Source: Thiocapsa bogorovii
GTDB taxonomy: Bacteria; Pseudomonadota; Gammaproteobacteria; Chromatiales; Chromatiaceae
DNA: 64,000 bases
Reading direction: 5' to 3'
NCBI RefSeq assembly: GCF_021228795.1
Contig: NZ_CP089309.1
Span: forward strand, 3,779,501-3,843,500
In this document: positions 18,303 to 26,432 of the stretch, in pieces
Layout of the letters: every line of letters starts with the position of its first letter
Position numbering within the stretch: position 1 is the first letter of the stretch
Program-made: the position numbers and the translations under genes
Notes under the pieces: model-generated
Seen by the model: only the letters and a program-made list of their open reading frames with translations
The model's database searches: none
Told to the model about the DNA's origin: nothing

Positions 18303-20044
18303 CTAGCCCGAATATTTCATAAAAAAGGGCGACTCTCGTTCAACCCATTGATAAAATGGCTGTTCCGCCAAGAACGCTTCGGAAGAAGCTAAACGAGGTC
18401 GCCCATGCCCGAGTCTACCCCGGAACAGCTGCGTTTTCCCCCGGTCGCCGGTTTCACGGTCCGCGGCGACTTCGACGGCGGCGCCATGTCGTCTGACTTT
18501 GGCCCCATGATTCTGCGCGGGGTTGATCGGCAGATCGGCCTGACCGAGCGGTTGAGCGCAGCGATCGATGATTGGCGCCATCCGTCCTACACCACCCATC
18601 CGATGCGTGAGCTGATCGCGCAACGGGTCTACCAGATCGCCTGTGCTTACGAAGACGGCAACGACGCCAATGCGCTGCGCCGTGATGCGCTGTTCAAGCT
18701 GGGGCTGGAGCGCAAGCCGCTGGATGCGACGACGGACCTGGCCAGCGGGCCGACCTTCTCGCGTTTGGAGAATGGGGTCGGCGCGCGCGACCTCTACCGC
18801 ATGGCGCAGGCCTTCGTCGAGGCCTTCATCGCCAGCTACCCGAAGGCGCCGCAGGTGATCGTGCTCGATATGGACCACTCCGAAGACGCCACCCATGGCC
18901 AGCAGGAGTTCGCGTTCTACAATCATCACTACGGCAACCATTGCTACTTGCCGCTGTTTCTCTTCGAGGGCCTCTCGGGGAAGTTCATCACCGCGGTGCT
19001 GCGTCCCGGCAAGCGCCCCACCGGCGCCGAGAACGCGATGATCCTCAAGCGCGTGCTCAAGCGGCTGCGGGCCGCGTGGCCACGCACACGCATCATCCTG
19101 CGCGGCGACGGACACTTCTCCAACCCCGAGTTGATGGCCTTGGCGATGGCCGATCCGTTGACGGATTTCATCTTCGGCCTGGCGGGTAACCGGGCTCTCA
19201 CGCCACGGGCCGAGCCGTTCTTGGCCGACGCCCGCAAGCTCCATGCGCTGCGCATCGAGAACGCCCGGCGCGCCGACGCCGACGTACCCGAGCGGACCCG
19301 CACCTACCACGAGGTTGACTACCGTGCCGGTTCCTGGCCCGGCGCGTGTCGGACCATCCTCAAAGCCGAGGTGACGGCGCGCGGCGACAACCTCCGCTTC
19401 GTCGTCACCTCCTTGGACTTGCCCAGTCCCGAGTGCGTCTACCGCGATCTGTACTGCGCGCGCGGCCAGGACGAGAACTTCATCAAAATGATCAAGAACG
19501 ATCTGGCCAGCGATCGCACTTCCGACAGCACCTTCTTGGCCAATCAGATGCGCTTGTTCTTCTCCTGCGCCGCTTACGTCTTGCACCAAACGCTGCGCAC
19601 CGAGGTCCTCGTCGGCACGGAACTGGCCAACGCCCAGCCTGCCACCGTGATCATCAAACTGTTCAAGCTCGCCGTGCGCGTGGTGCAGTACAAAGACCGC
19701 GTGCGCCTGCACCTGCCCTCGAGCTGTCCGGTCAAGACGCTGTTGCAGCAGGTCACCGAGAGGCTCTTCAACGCGCAGCCCGGGCGGCGCCCGCCTAGAC
19801 GCACATACATCCCCGCACGGGGATTTCAGCACGCGCACGACGACTATGCCCACCTCGGGCAGGGCATCGTACGCCTGCGCGGCGACAAAACTACTCGTGC
19901 CCCGTTGATCAAGCCCGTTGCCGCTCGGTATTTCCACCATTCAACCCCCGCGGCGTCCCGGTCATCGCCCTCGGTGACGCCCAGCGCCGCGCAAATCCGC
20001 GAGGCCAGTGTCGGCTGTGTCGGTTTATGAAACATCCGGGCTAG
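18303..20044 (+). mobile_element. IS1380-family insertion sequence
   Basis: Terminal inverted repeats of 21 bp are CTAGCCCGAATATTTCATAA... (18303-18323) and its partner at 20024-20044, matching at 19 of 21 positions; the outer CTAG resembles ISEcp1/IS1380 ends. They enclose one transposase gene. No target duplication is evident: the left flank ends ...CGAACAC and the right flank begins TACCTCG, which is also the end of the neighbouring palindromic element. Confidence 0.9.
18405..20030 (+). CDS. IS1380-family transposase
   Basis: The 541-aa DDE transposase looks intact. The first catalytic Asp lies in VIVLDMDHSEDATHGQQEF with PLFLFEGLSGKFITAVLRPGKRP after it, the second in RIILRGDGHFSNPELM, and the Glu in LYCARGQDENFIKMIKNDLASDRTSDSTF, the YREK-like signature of the family. 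The remainder (LANQMRLFFSCAAYVLHQTLR) is also typical. The stop codon lies inside the right terminal repeat. It is somewhat longer than many family members (about 450-500 aa). Confidence 0.92.
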   Translation: MPESTPEQLRFPPVAGFTVRGDFDGGAMSSDFGPMILRGVDRQIGLTERLSAAIDDWRHPSYTTHPMRELIAQRVYQIACAYEDGNDANALRRDALFKLGLERKPLDATTDLASGPTFSRLENGVGARDLYRMAQAFVEAFIASYPKAPQVIVLDMDHSEDATHGQQEFAFYNHHYGNHCYLPLFLFEGLSGKFITAVLRPGKRPTGAENAMILKRVLKRLRAAWPRTRIILRGDGHFSNPELMALAMADPLTDFIFGLAGNRALTPRAEPFLADARKLHALRIENARRADADVPERTRTYHEVDYRAGSWPGACRTILKAEVTARGDNLRFVVTSLDLPSPECVYRDLYCARGQDENFIKMIKNDLASDRTSDSTFLANQMRLFFSCAAYVLHQTLRTEVLVGTELANAQPATVIIKLFKLAVRVVQYKDRVRLHLPSSCPVKTLLQQVTERLFNAQPGRRPPRRTYIPARGFQHAHDDYAHLGQGIVRLRGDKTTRAPLIKPVAARYFHHSTPAASRSSPSVTPSAAQIREASVGCVGL

Positions 20045-20309
20045 TACCTCGTTCCACCTTATTTTGCGTGCTCAGCGAGGCGAGAAGCATTCAGCGGCTA
20101 GGCGCGCGAGCGCAGGAAGAGTGACCCTCTTTCAAGCTCGGGCAACAACGGCGCTGAACGCTTCTCACCTCGCCCTTCGGGAGCCCCCCAAAGGCGCCAG
20201 GGCAGCGTTACAGCCCTTGGAAATAGCTTCCCACTATTCCCCGCGGTCTGTGCCTTGCCCTGACGCCTTTGGGGGGCTCTGAGCATGCAAAATAAGGTGG
20301 AACGAGGTA
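20045..20309. repeat. MITE-like nested palindromic element
   Basis: Outer arms of 31 bp (20045-20075 and 20279-20309) match at 30 positions and begin TACCTCGTTCCACCTTATTT. Inside lie two further long stems: 20075-20096 with 20152-20173 (20 of 22 match) and 20181-20204 with 20256-20279 (23 of 24 match). The whole 265-bp unit has no coding content and ends 5 bases before the creA stop codon. It looks like a miniature transposable element without its own transposase. Confidence 0.85.
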
Positions 20310-20314
20310 CTCGC

Positions 20315-20794
20315 TTATGGGGCGTGCCCGCTCCAAGGTAGAATCGGTACGGCGGTAATGCTGTTCTTGGGCGAGCCTTCGATGACCCTGTCGCTATAGC
20401 TCAAATACACCAGTGTGTGGCGGGGCGCGTCGTAGAAGCGCACGACCTGGAGGCTTTTGAACAGCAGAGATGTGCGTTTCTTGAACACTTCGTCGCCGTT
20501 CCGCTTGCCGTCGCGAATCTCGTCGGCGAGCGTAATGGGACCGACCTGAACACAGTGGATCGCCGCATCGGAGGTGTCCTCCGCGACCCCGACAGCACCT
20601 GAAACACCTCCCGTCTTGGCTCGACTCAGATAACAGGCCACGCCCGGGATCTCCTCGTCATCGAAGACCTCGACGAGGATCTTGTCGTTCGGCCCCATCC
20701 ACTTGAACTTGGTGGCAACGCTTCCGATGATCTCGGCGGCGGCTGTCCCGATCAGGAGCAATAGGGCTAGGCCGAGTGCGATGCGTCTTCTCAT
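20315..20794 (-). CDS. creA: CreA family protein
   Basis: The 159-aa exported protein has a signal peptide ([20 protein letters not shown]) and the CreA sequence pattern: [43 protein letters not shown], then [15 protein letters not shown] and [41 protein letters not shown]. The two cysteines (in GVACYLS and IHCVQ) are conserved in the family. Its molecular function is unknown. It starts about 33 bases after the flavoprotein gene on the same strand and may be co-transcribed with it. Confidence 0.93.
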   Translation of the reverse strand: MRRRIALGLALLLLIGTAAAEIIGSVATKFKWMGPNDKILVEVFDDEEIPGVACYLSRAKTGGVSGAVGVAEDTSDAAIHCVQVGPITLADEIRDGKRNGDEVFKKRTSLLFKSLQVVRFYDAPRHTLVYLSYSDRVIEGSPKNSITAVPILPWSGHAP

Positions 20795-20827
20795 GGGGGC
20801 GATCTCGAGCGGTGGCGCTGTTGGACC

Positions 20828-22021
20828 TTATCTCGCGAAGAGTCGGTCCGACTCGCTGCGGCTACGTGTCAGGGCGTCCTCGATCGAGACGCCGAGGAAC
20901 CAGTTTCCGGTGACGGCGAGCCGGGTCCCGGCGAGGGTCTCGTCGAGCCGCCTTACCCGTGCGGGATGGCCCGTGCGCAGGGCAGGCAAGCGATTGCGCA
21001 CCCGCGCCTGCGCAGCGATGTGACGCGGCGTGGTGCCCAACGCGAGACAGGCTCGCTCGATCTGTGCCTGCTCGCTCAGCACGCCGGGACGGAAGTGGAA
21101 TGCAAATCCGCGGTAGCTCGGGTCGGCGAGAAAGTCGCGCGAGACGGCCGAGTAGAATGCTTCGTCGACGGCGATGAGGCCCGCGATGGGTTTGAGCCCG
21201 AGGTCCGAGGTGCGGAACGCCAAGACCAGGGTCTCGATCTCCGCCACGCCGATATCGGTGATCGCGGCCCGTGCGGCGTCGAATCCGGCCGGCATCAGCG
21301 CGGTGGCGACATCGGGCGGAACGGCGAGGGTCAGCGCGCCGCAGGTCAGTGTCTCGCCACCGGCGGTCACGCGAAAGCCCTCGCCGTTGCGCTCGACCCC
21401 GGAGATCTGCTGTCCGGTGCGGACCTCGAGCCCCTTTTGGGCTGCGATCGCCGTCGGGATGGCGGAGAGCCCGGTCGAGAAGGTGAATGCCTTGATCACG
21501 TCCTTGCGGCGCGGTTTGCGCCGAAACAGGGCCTCGGCGGGGTAGTCGTCCGCCGGCTGGCAGATGACGGCTTGAAAGGCATAACGCAGCAGGTCGCGAT
21601 AGTTGCGGTGCCCGAGCACATCCCCGTAATAGGCGGAGACGCTGCGCCCTTCTTTGGGGGCGGAAAAGATCTTCGGAATCGAGCGCATTGCCTCCCAGAG
21701 GTGCAGCGCCGATAGGATCGAGGTCCGCTGTCCGCCTTTCCAGAGCAAATAACCGACCTTTCCCTTGGGCTGAACGTGTCGGGTCAATCCGAGATCGTCC
21801 AGGATCGACAGAAGGTTGCCGTAGCTGTTGAAGCAGGTGTGACCGCCGGCCTCGGTCCAGAAGCCGCCGAGCTCCGGGAAGCTCTGGCTGTTGATGCAAC
21901 CCCCGACGCGATCCGAAGACTCCAGCACGAGGGTCCGCCGGCCGCGACGTGCTGCGAAATGGGCGGCACCCAAGCCGCTGATGCCGGCGCCGATCACGAT
22001 ATGGTCCAAATCCGTACTCAT
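20828..22021 (-). CDS. FAD-dependent protoporphyrinogen-oxidase-like / amine oxidase family protein
   Basis: The 397-aa flavoprotein has an N-terminal Rossmann motif (IVIGAGISGLGAAHFAARRGRRTLVLESSDRVGG) and the GG-doublet of the amine oxidase / HemY superfamily. The C-terminal FAD motif appears as LAVTGNWFLGVSIEDAL. It is shorter than typical HemY (450-470 aa). The ATG at 22021 precedes the Rossmann strand; the frame stays open to 22099. It could oxidise a porphyrinogen or a carotenoid-like substrate; nothing in the neighbourhood settles this. It follows a hypothetical gene on the same strand with a 22-base gap. Confidence 0.75.
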   Translation of the reverse strand: MSTDLDHIVIGAGISGLGAAHFAARRGRRTLVLESSDRVGGCINSQSFPELGGFWTEAGGHTCFNSYGNLLSILDDLGLTRHVQPKGKVGYLLWKGGQRTSILSALHLWEAMRSIPKIFSAPKEGRSVSAYYGDVLGHRNYRDLLRYAFQAVICQPADDYPAEALFRRKPRRKDVIKAFTFSTGLSAIPTAIAAQKGLEVRTGQQISGVERNGEGFRVTAGGETLTCGALTLAVPPDVATALMPAGFDAARAAITDIGVAEIETLVLAFRTSDLGLKPIAGLIAVDEAFYSAVSRDFLADPSYRGFAFHFRPGVLSEQAQIERACLALGTTPRHIAAQARVRNRLPALRTGHPARVRRLDETLAGTRLAVTGNWFLGVSIEDALTRSRSESDRLFAR

Positions 22022-22043
22022 ACTCTGCTCATAGGCTGATGCG

Positions 22044-22652
22044 TCAGTCGTGCGGCTCTTGCGTCTCGCTCGAAGGGGTCTCGTTCCGCGTGCGTTCAAG
22101 CCCCGGGCGTTCGGCCGGTGGATCCATCGCGGCGAGCGAAAGATAGCTGATGTCGGGAATCGGGATCGGTGTGGGCGGCGGCTCGCAGTCCGCTAGGCTC
22201 CAGTCCTGCCCCGAGACGAGACTCAACTTGCCTGTGTCGAAAGCCGCTATGTTAACCGTGCGTGAGGGCTCGAGAAAGTCGTCTTGGGTGGTCGCCAGCG
22301 AGAGGGGCGGGTTGTCGGTGCCGCGGTCGCTGGACGATTCCGGCTGCGGCTCTGCGTTGGGGTGCGACGTGGGGTCGGCATCGGTCGCGTTTCCGGATGT
22401 CCCCGACGGTTCCGCCTCGCCCAGGGGTGTCACCGTCAGGAGGGCGCCGGCTTGCTCGAAGACCTCGTTGAAGCGTGCGGTGGTCGCGACATCGGCGTTG
22501 CGCTTGACGATCACCGGTCGACCTGTAAACAGGCGCTCGGCACCGGCCTCGCTGAGCCTGAAAAGCGCCGTCAGACGCTCGCGCACCCTCGCCGGATCGG
22601 CTCCGGTTACCAGATCGCCCCTATAGCTGAGATCGAACCGTTCCTCGGCCAT
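22044..22652 (-). CDS. Hypothetical protein with an N-terminal DPxxVRxRLxxLF domain
   Basis: The protein of about 202 aa begins with a small conserved domain, ERFDLSYRGDLVTGADPARVRERLTALFRLSEAGAERLFTGRPVIVKRNAD...FNEVFEQAGALLTV (residues 4-75), seen at the start of various gammaproteobacterial membrane and regulatory proteins whose function is not known to me. The rest is Pro/Ser/Thr-rich and probably disordered. GTG 22664 is an alternative start. It precedes the flavoprotein gene. Confidence 0.6.
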   Translation of the reverse strand: MAEERFDLSYRGDLVTGADPARVRERLTALFRLSEAGAERLFTGRPVIVKRNADVATTARFNEVFEQAGALLTVTPLGEAEPSGTSGNATDADPTSHPNAEPQPESSSDRGTDNPPLSLATTQDDFLEPSRTVNIAAFDTGKLSLVSGQDWSLADCEPPPTPIPIPDISYLSLAAMDPPAERPGLERTRNETPSSETQEPHD

Positions 22653-22724
22653 GTTTGATGTCACGCTGGCGGCTCGGTGCAGAGCCCGGGCCGATGCTGA
22701 AGCGATCGCCCGGGCGGATTGGGG

Positions 22725-23297
22725 TCAGAGCGGCTTGGACAAACTGAATGCGCCTCGGACATCGCCGAGGCTGTAGCCGCGTGCCTTGTCGTCAGGATAG
22801 CGCTCATCGATGGCCGCCGCGACCTCCGGCGTGATGTCGCTGCCGTGGCAGGCGAGGCAGACCTCGCCGGTCGGGATCGCCTTCATGAAGCGAAAGGTCT
22901 CCCCGTCGGCGGTCTCGACGACAGCGGCATAGGCCATGGGTTGAACGTCTTCTCCGGCCACGCGGCGGGCGTCGAAGTCGGCGAGAACCTCTTGTTCCCA
23001 GGCATCGGGCGCATTGCCGGCAGTGTTTCGGGTCTTGAGGCTGGTCCGACCGACCTGCCAGCCGGAGCGCTCGGAGAGGTCCGCTGCGATGGCGGGTGCA
23101 CGGTCCTGACAGACCGCGATGGCATTGGTTGGACCGCCTTCCTTGATGGCGGCCTGCAGCTCGCCCTGCAGGGTGGTGGCAAACTCCTTGACGATCCCTT
23201 TGGCCTCCTCGACGTTCGGGTTCGGCGTTGTTTCGGCGCTGAGTGTCGTCGTGGCGAGGATGGCGGTTGCAGCGGTCAAGCGTGCGATCAGCTTCAT
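22725..23297 (-). CDS. DUF3365 (Tll0287-like) haem-binding protein
   Basis: The 190-aa exported protein has a signal peptide ending LSAETTP and a Tll0287-like / DUF3365 domain, a PAS-like fold that binds haem c. One haem motif, CLACH, is present (near residue 145) with the upstream pattern ACQDRAP...GWQVGRTSLKTRNTAGNAPDAWE typical of the family. It is probably a periplasmic redox or gas-sensing cytochrome. GGAG precedes the ATG at 23297; a TTG two codons upstream is a less likely start. Confidence 0.85.
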   Translation of the reverse strand: MKLIARLTAATAILATTTLSAETTPNPNVEEAKGIVKEFATTLQGELQAAIKEGGPTNAIAVCQDRAPAIAADLSERSGWQVGRTSLKTRNTAGNAPDAWEQEVLADFDARRVAGEDVQPMAYAAVVETADGETFRFMKAIPTGEVCLACHGSDITPEVAAAIDERYPDDKARGYSLGDVRGAFSLSKPL

Positions 23298-23569
23298 GCG
23301 CAAGGTCTCCGGGTCGATGGGTTGGGAGCAGGGTGTCGGGTCGTGTTGGCAGAACGGGTTTCGAGCGATTCGGGCGGGTCGCCGATCCGCGATCCCGGCG
23401 CGAGTCTCGCTGTCTTTGACGGATCGACCGTCGAGAGTTCCGCGCGCCCGTCGCTCGGCGGAACGCTACACGGGATCGAACTGGCCTGCATTGATTTTCG
23501 GTGAACCGCACGCGCCGGGTATTGCCGGTCCTCGCCCCCGCGGGCTCCTCGGCGGGATCGGCGTTTCGG

Positions 23570-23905
23570 TCAGCCTGTGGCTCGCAGGGGCGCGATCTTG
23601 GACGTCGCCTCCGGTTGCTGCGCGACCTTCTCGATGTCCCGCTTCTCGGTTTCGACGGTTTCGATCTCGGCCGACTTGCCCTTGAGAATGCGCTCGACGG
23701 TCTTGGCGTTGCGCGCGAGATAGATGGTCAACTCCTCGAGATCGCTCTCCGGGAGGTCCGGCAGGATCTTATCGTGGCGCAGGAGCTCGGCGAGACGCTC
23801 CGCGCTTTCGAGTGCTTTGTCATAGGCGTCGGCGGCCTTCTTGTCGGTCGTACGCAAGCGTTCGGCTCCCTTCTGGTCTCTGACGACGTATTCGATCTCG
23901 ATCAC
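23570..23905 (-). CDS. yebG: YebG family DNA-damage-inducible protein
   Basis: The 111-aa protein matches YebG: IEIEYVVRDQKGAERLRTTDKKAADAYDKALESAERLAELLR, then a block corresponding to the ALSLWLAEQKD...ILK region (LEELTIYLARNAKTVERILKGK). YebG is an SOS-regulated small protein of unclear biochemical role. It starts with GTG (GGAG 9 bases upstream). A LexA-type operator overlaps a TATAAT box upstream, as described separately, which supports both the gene call and its regulation. The C-terminus is longer than in E. coli (96 aa). Confidence 0.85.
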   Translation of the reverse strand: MIEIEYVVRDQKGAERLRTTDKKAADAYDKALESAERLAELLRHDKILPDLPESDLEELTIYLARNAKTVERILKGKSAEIETVETEKRDIEKVAQQPEATSKIAPLRATG

Positions 23906-23960
23906 GGTCTTGGGCTCCGGGGTCGGCTGTGGTGGTGCCCCGCGAGAGGGCTCGGTCGGG

Positions 23961-23985
23961 CATTATACTGTTGAAAAAGACAGGC
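23961..23985 (-). promoter_or_regulatory. LexA box and -10 element of the yebG promoter
   Basis: CTGT-N8-ACAG (23968-23983; the spacer reads TGAAAAAG on the plus strand) is the gammaproteobacterial LexA operator pattern. On the minus strand it is followed at once by TATAAT (23962-23967), a perfect -10 hexamer. LexA bound here would block RNA polymerase at yebG. Confidence 0.8.
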
Positions 23986-24067
23986 ATGCACGCTAGACCG
24001 TCGGCACGACGCCGGACACAGGACGGCTCGATACATCGAACGGTGTCTTGCTAAATGATTTCGAAAC

Positions 24068-24080
24068 GCCATAAAATGGC
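24068..24080. promoter_or_regulatory. Palindrome upstream of the XRE regulator, candidate autoregulatory operator
   Basis: GCCAT-AAA-ATGGC is a perfect 5-bp inverted repeat with a 3-base centre, 30 bases before the regulator start. Two CATGAT copies lie between it and the gene. The region is AT-rich compared with its surroundings. The binding role is inferred only from position. Confidence 0.35.
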
Positions 24081-24110
24081 ATCTCAAGCATGATAAGTGA
24101 TGTCTGAAAC

Positions 24111-24392
24111 ATGATCATTGCCGCGCAGATCCGCGCCGCTCGTGCGCTGTTGGGGATCGACCAGAGGCGTTTGGCCGAGGCTGCGGGTCTGTCTCTGCCG
24201 ACCATTCAACGGATGGAGGCCAGTGACGGTCAAGTCCGCGGCAACCTGGATTCGGTCATGAAGCTGATCGAGGCGCTCGACCGGGCCGGAATCGAGCTGA
24301 TCGGCGACGGTCAGGTCAGCGCAGGCGGCGGGCGCGGGGTCCGCCTCAAGCAGACACACTCGGAGGCGAGCGGCGTCGACGCGGCGCCATGA
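24111..24392 (+). CDS. XRE-family helix-turn-helix regulator
   Basis: The 93-aa protein has an HTH domain in residues 5-60: IRAARALLGIDQRRLAEAAGLSLPTIQRMEASDGQVRGNLDSVMKLIEALDRAGIELIGD. It resembles the small single-domain XRE regulators with a C-terminal tail of unknown role. The TGA stop overlaps the ATG of the HyfB-like gene (ATGA, 24389-24392), so it is the first gene of the Ehr operon and its translation is likely coupled to it. It probably controls that operon. Confidence 0.85.
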   Translation: MIIAAQIRAARALLGIDQRRLAEAAGLSLPTIQRMEASDGQVRGNLDSVMKLIEALDRAGIELIGDGQVSAGGGRGVRLKQTHSEASGVDAAP

Positions 24393-26404
24393 GGATCGAA
24401 ATCGCGTTGTCGATCGCCGGACTCGCGGTGGCGCTCGCCCTCGGGTCGGCCGCCGTTTCTCTGCTGGCGGCGCGATTTCCCAAGGTGGTGCGGTTCGTGG
24501 CGATGCCGCTGACCGGGCTTTGCGGTGTGACGGCGATCCTCGCCGGACTTAGTGCCTTGTCGTCGGGCGGCGTGGCGACGGCGACCTTGCCCTTGGGCCT
24601 GCCTTGGCTGCCCTGGCATCTGCGCATCGATGCACTCGCCGGGTTCTTCCTGCTCCTGATCGGTCTGGTGACCAGTGCGATCGGGCTCTACGGTCCGGCC
24701 TATGTGCGCGGGCTCGAGCAGGGCCGGGATTCGCTGGTTGCGCTCGGTGGCTTCACCGGGCTCTTCCTGGCCGGGATGCTCTTGGTCGTTCTGGCCGACG
24801 ACGCCTTCCTGTTCATGATCGCCTGGGAGGTCATGTCGCTGGCGTCCTACTTTTTGGTCGCCTTTCAGCACGATCAAGCGGCCAACCGACGCGCGGCCTT
24901 TCTCTATCTCCTGATGGCCCATATCGGCGGGCTGAGCATCCTGCTCGGGTTCGGCGTGCTGGCTTCCTTCGGCGACGGCTTCTCCTTCGCGTCCATGCGT
25001 GCCGCGGAGCTTTCGTCGATCTGGGCGAGCCTGACCTTCGGCCTGGTCTTCCTCGGCTTCGGCATGAAGGCCGGTTTGGTGCCGCTGCACGCCTGGCTGC
25101 CCGAGGCCCATCCCGCCGCGCCCTCGTATATCTCGGCCCTGATGTCCGGCGTCATGCTCAAGGTGGCGGTCTACGGCTTCATCCGCGTGGTCTTCGATCT
25201 GATCGGCGATGTCCAGTGGACCTGGGGGATGGCAGTCCTGGCGATCGGCAGCCTCTCCGCATTCACGGGCGCACTCTTTGCCCTGATGCAGACCGATCTT
25301 AAACGCCTTCTGGCCTATTCATCGGTCGAGAATCTCGGCATCGTCTTCATTGCTCTGGGGCTGGCGCTGATCTTCATCGGCACCGGCCATCGACAGCCGG
25401 GCGCGATCGCCTTTGTCGCGGCGCTCTATCACGCGCTCAATCACGCCCTCTTCAAGGGGCTGCTCTTTCTCGGCGCCGGCTCGATTCTCCACAGCACCCA
25501 CGAGCGGGATCTCGAGCAGATGGGCGGTCTGCTGCGGCGCATGCCCTGGACGGGGCTCTTTTTCCTCATCGGCTGTCTGTCGATCGCGGCACTGCCGCCC
25601 TTCAATGGCTTCGTCTCCGAATGGCTGACCTTCCAGGCGGCCCTGCAAGCCTGGCAGCTCGAAAGCGGCGTCATGCGCAGCCTCATCCCGATCGCGACCG
25701 CTGTGCTTGCGCTCACCGGCGCCCTGGTGGCGGCGACCTTTGTAAAGGTGTATGGCATCGCCTTCCTCGGTCAAGCGCGCAGTCGGCATGTGCGCCGCGC
25801 CCGGCCGGGCCCTTGGGGAATCCGTGCCGGCCAGGGTCTGCTCGCCGTACTCTGTGTTCTGCTGGGTCTCTTCCCGACCCTGGTCATCGGTCTGATCGAC
25901 GCTGTCCCGCGCCAACTCCTCGGTCTCGGTTTGCCTGAAGCGGGCAGCCGAGGCTGGCTCTGGCTGGTGCCCGATGCGTTCGAAGCGGCCAGCTACAGCG
26001 CTCCTCTGGTGACCTTGCTCCTGATCGCCATTGCCGTTGTCGTGGTCTGGGGCCTGCATCAGGTCGGCGTGCGCCGGGTGCGGCGCTGTGATGCCTGGGA
26101 CTGCGGCTTCGCGCCGCCGACGTCGCGGATGCAATACACCGCAACCGCCTTCGCCCAACCGGTTCGGCGCGTCTTCGCGCTGCTGTTCCGGGTGGAGGAG
26201 GGGCAGGTCGCGCGCGACGGCGGCGGGATGCGCCATCAGATCAAGATCGGCGACCGCAGTTGGGACAGGCTCTATCTCCCCCTGGCCGCTTTGGTCGACG
26301 GCGCGGCGCGACGCGTCGTCCGTTTGCAGTCGGGCAACGTCCGCGTCTATCTCGGGTCGACCCTGGCGACGCTCCTGGTCTTGCTGTGGATCGTCTCGGC
26401 GTAA
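24389..26404 (+). CDS. hyfB: HyfB-like antiporter subunit of Ehr-type membrane complex
   Basis: The 671-aa NuoL/M/N-like (Mrp antiporter-type) membrane subunit has about 15-16 helices. Conserved features include the glutamate in FMIAWEVMSLASYFLVAFQ, KAGLVPLHAWLPEAHPAAPSYISALMSGVMLK, the lysine/histidine-lined channel around YHALNHALFKGLLFLGAGSILHSTHERDLEQMGG and LLAYSSVENLGIV. The C-terminal portion (CDAWDCGFAPPTSRMQYTATAFAQPVRRVF) is typical of hydrogenase-4 subunit B rather than NuoL. It would move protons or sodium ions, coupled to electron transfer in the peripheral arm. It is the first structural gene of the six-gene operon. Confidence 0.93.
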   Translation: MRIEIALSIAGLAVALALGSAAVSLLAARFPKVVRFVAMPLTGLCGVTAILAGLSALSSGGVATATLPLGLPWLPWHLRIDALAGFFLLLIGLVTSAIGLYGPAYVRGLEQGRDSLVALGGFTGLFLAGMLLVVLADDAFLFMIAWEVMSLASYFLVAFQHDQAANRRAAFLYLLMAHIGGLSILLGFGVLASFGDGFSFASMRAAELSSIWASLTFGLVFLGFGMKAGLVPLHAWLPEAHPAAPSYISALMSGVMLKVAVYGFIRVVFDLIGDVQWTWGMAVLAIGSLSAFTGALFALMQTDLKRLLAYSSVENLGIVFIALGLALIFIGTGHRQPGAIAFVAALYHALNHALFKGLLFLGAGSILHSTHERDLEQMGGLLRRMPWTGLFFLIGCLSIAALPPFNGFVSEWLTFQAALQAWQLESGVMRSLIPIATAVLALTGALVAATFVKVYGIAFLGQARSRHVRRARPGPWGIRAGQGLLAVLCVLLGLFPTLVIGLIDAVPRQLLGLGLPEAGSRGWLWLVPDAFEAASYSAPLVTLLLIAIAVVVVWGLHQVGVRRVRRCDAWDCGFAPPTSRMQYTATAFAQPVRRVFALLFRVEEGQVARDGGGMRHQIKIGDRSWDRLYLPLAALVDGAARRVVRLQSGNVRVYLGSTLATLLVLLWIVSA

Positions 26405-26432
26405 GCAACATCAGGGTGCAGAGCTAAATCCG

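Noticed and set aside
18303-20044. Target-site duplication of the IS1380-type element
   Set aside because: CAC on the left and TAC on the right do not match; no 4-5 bp duplication could be found.
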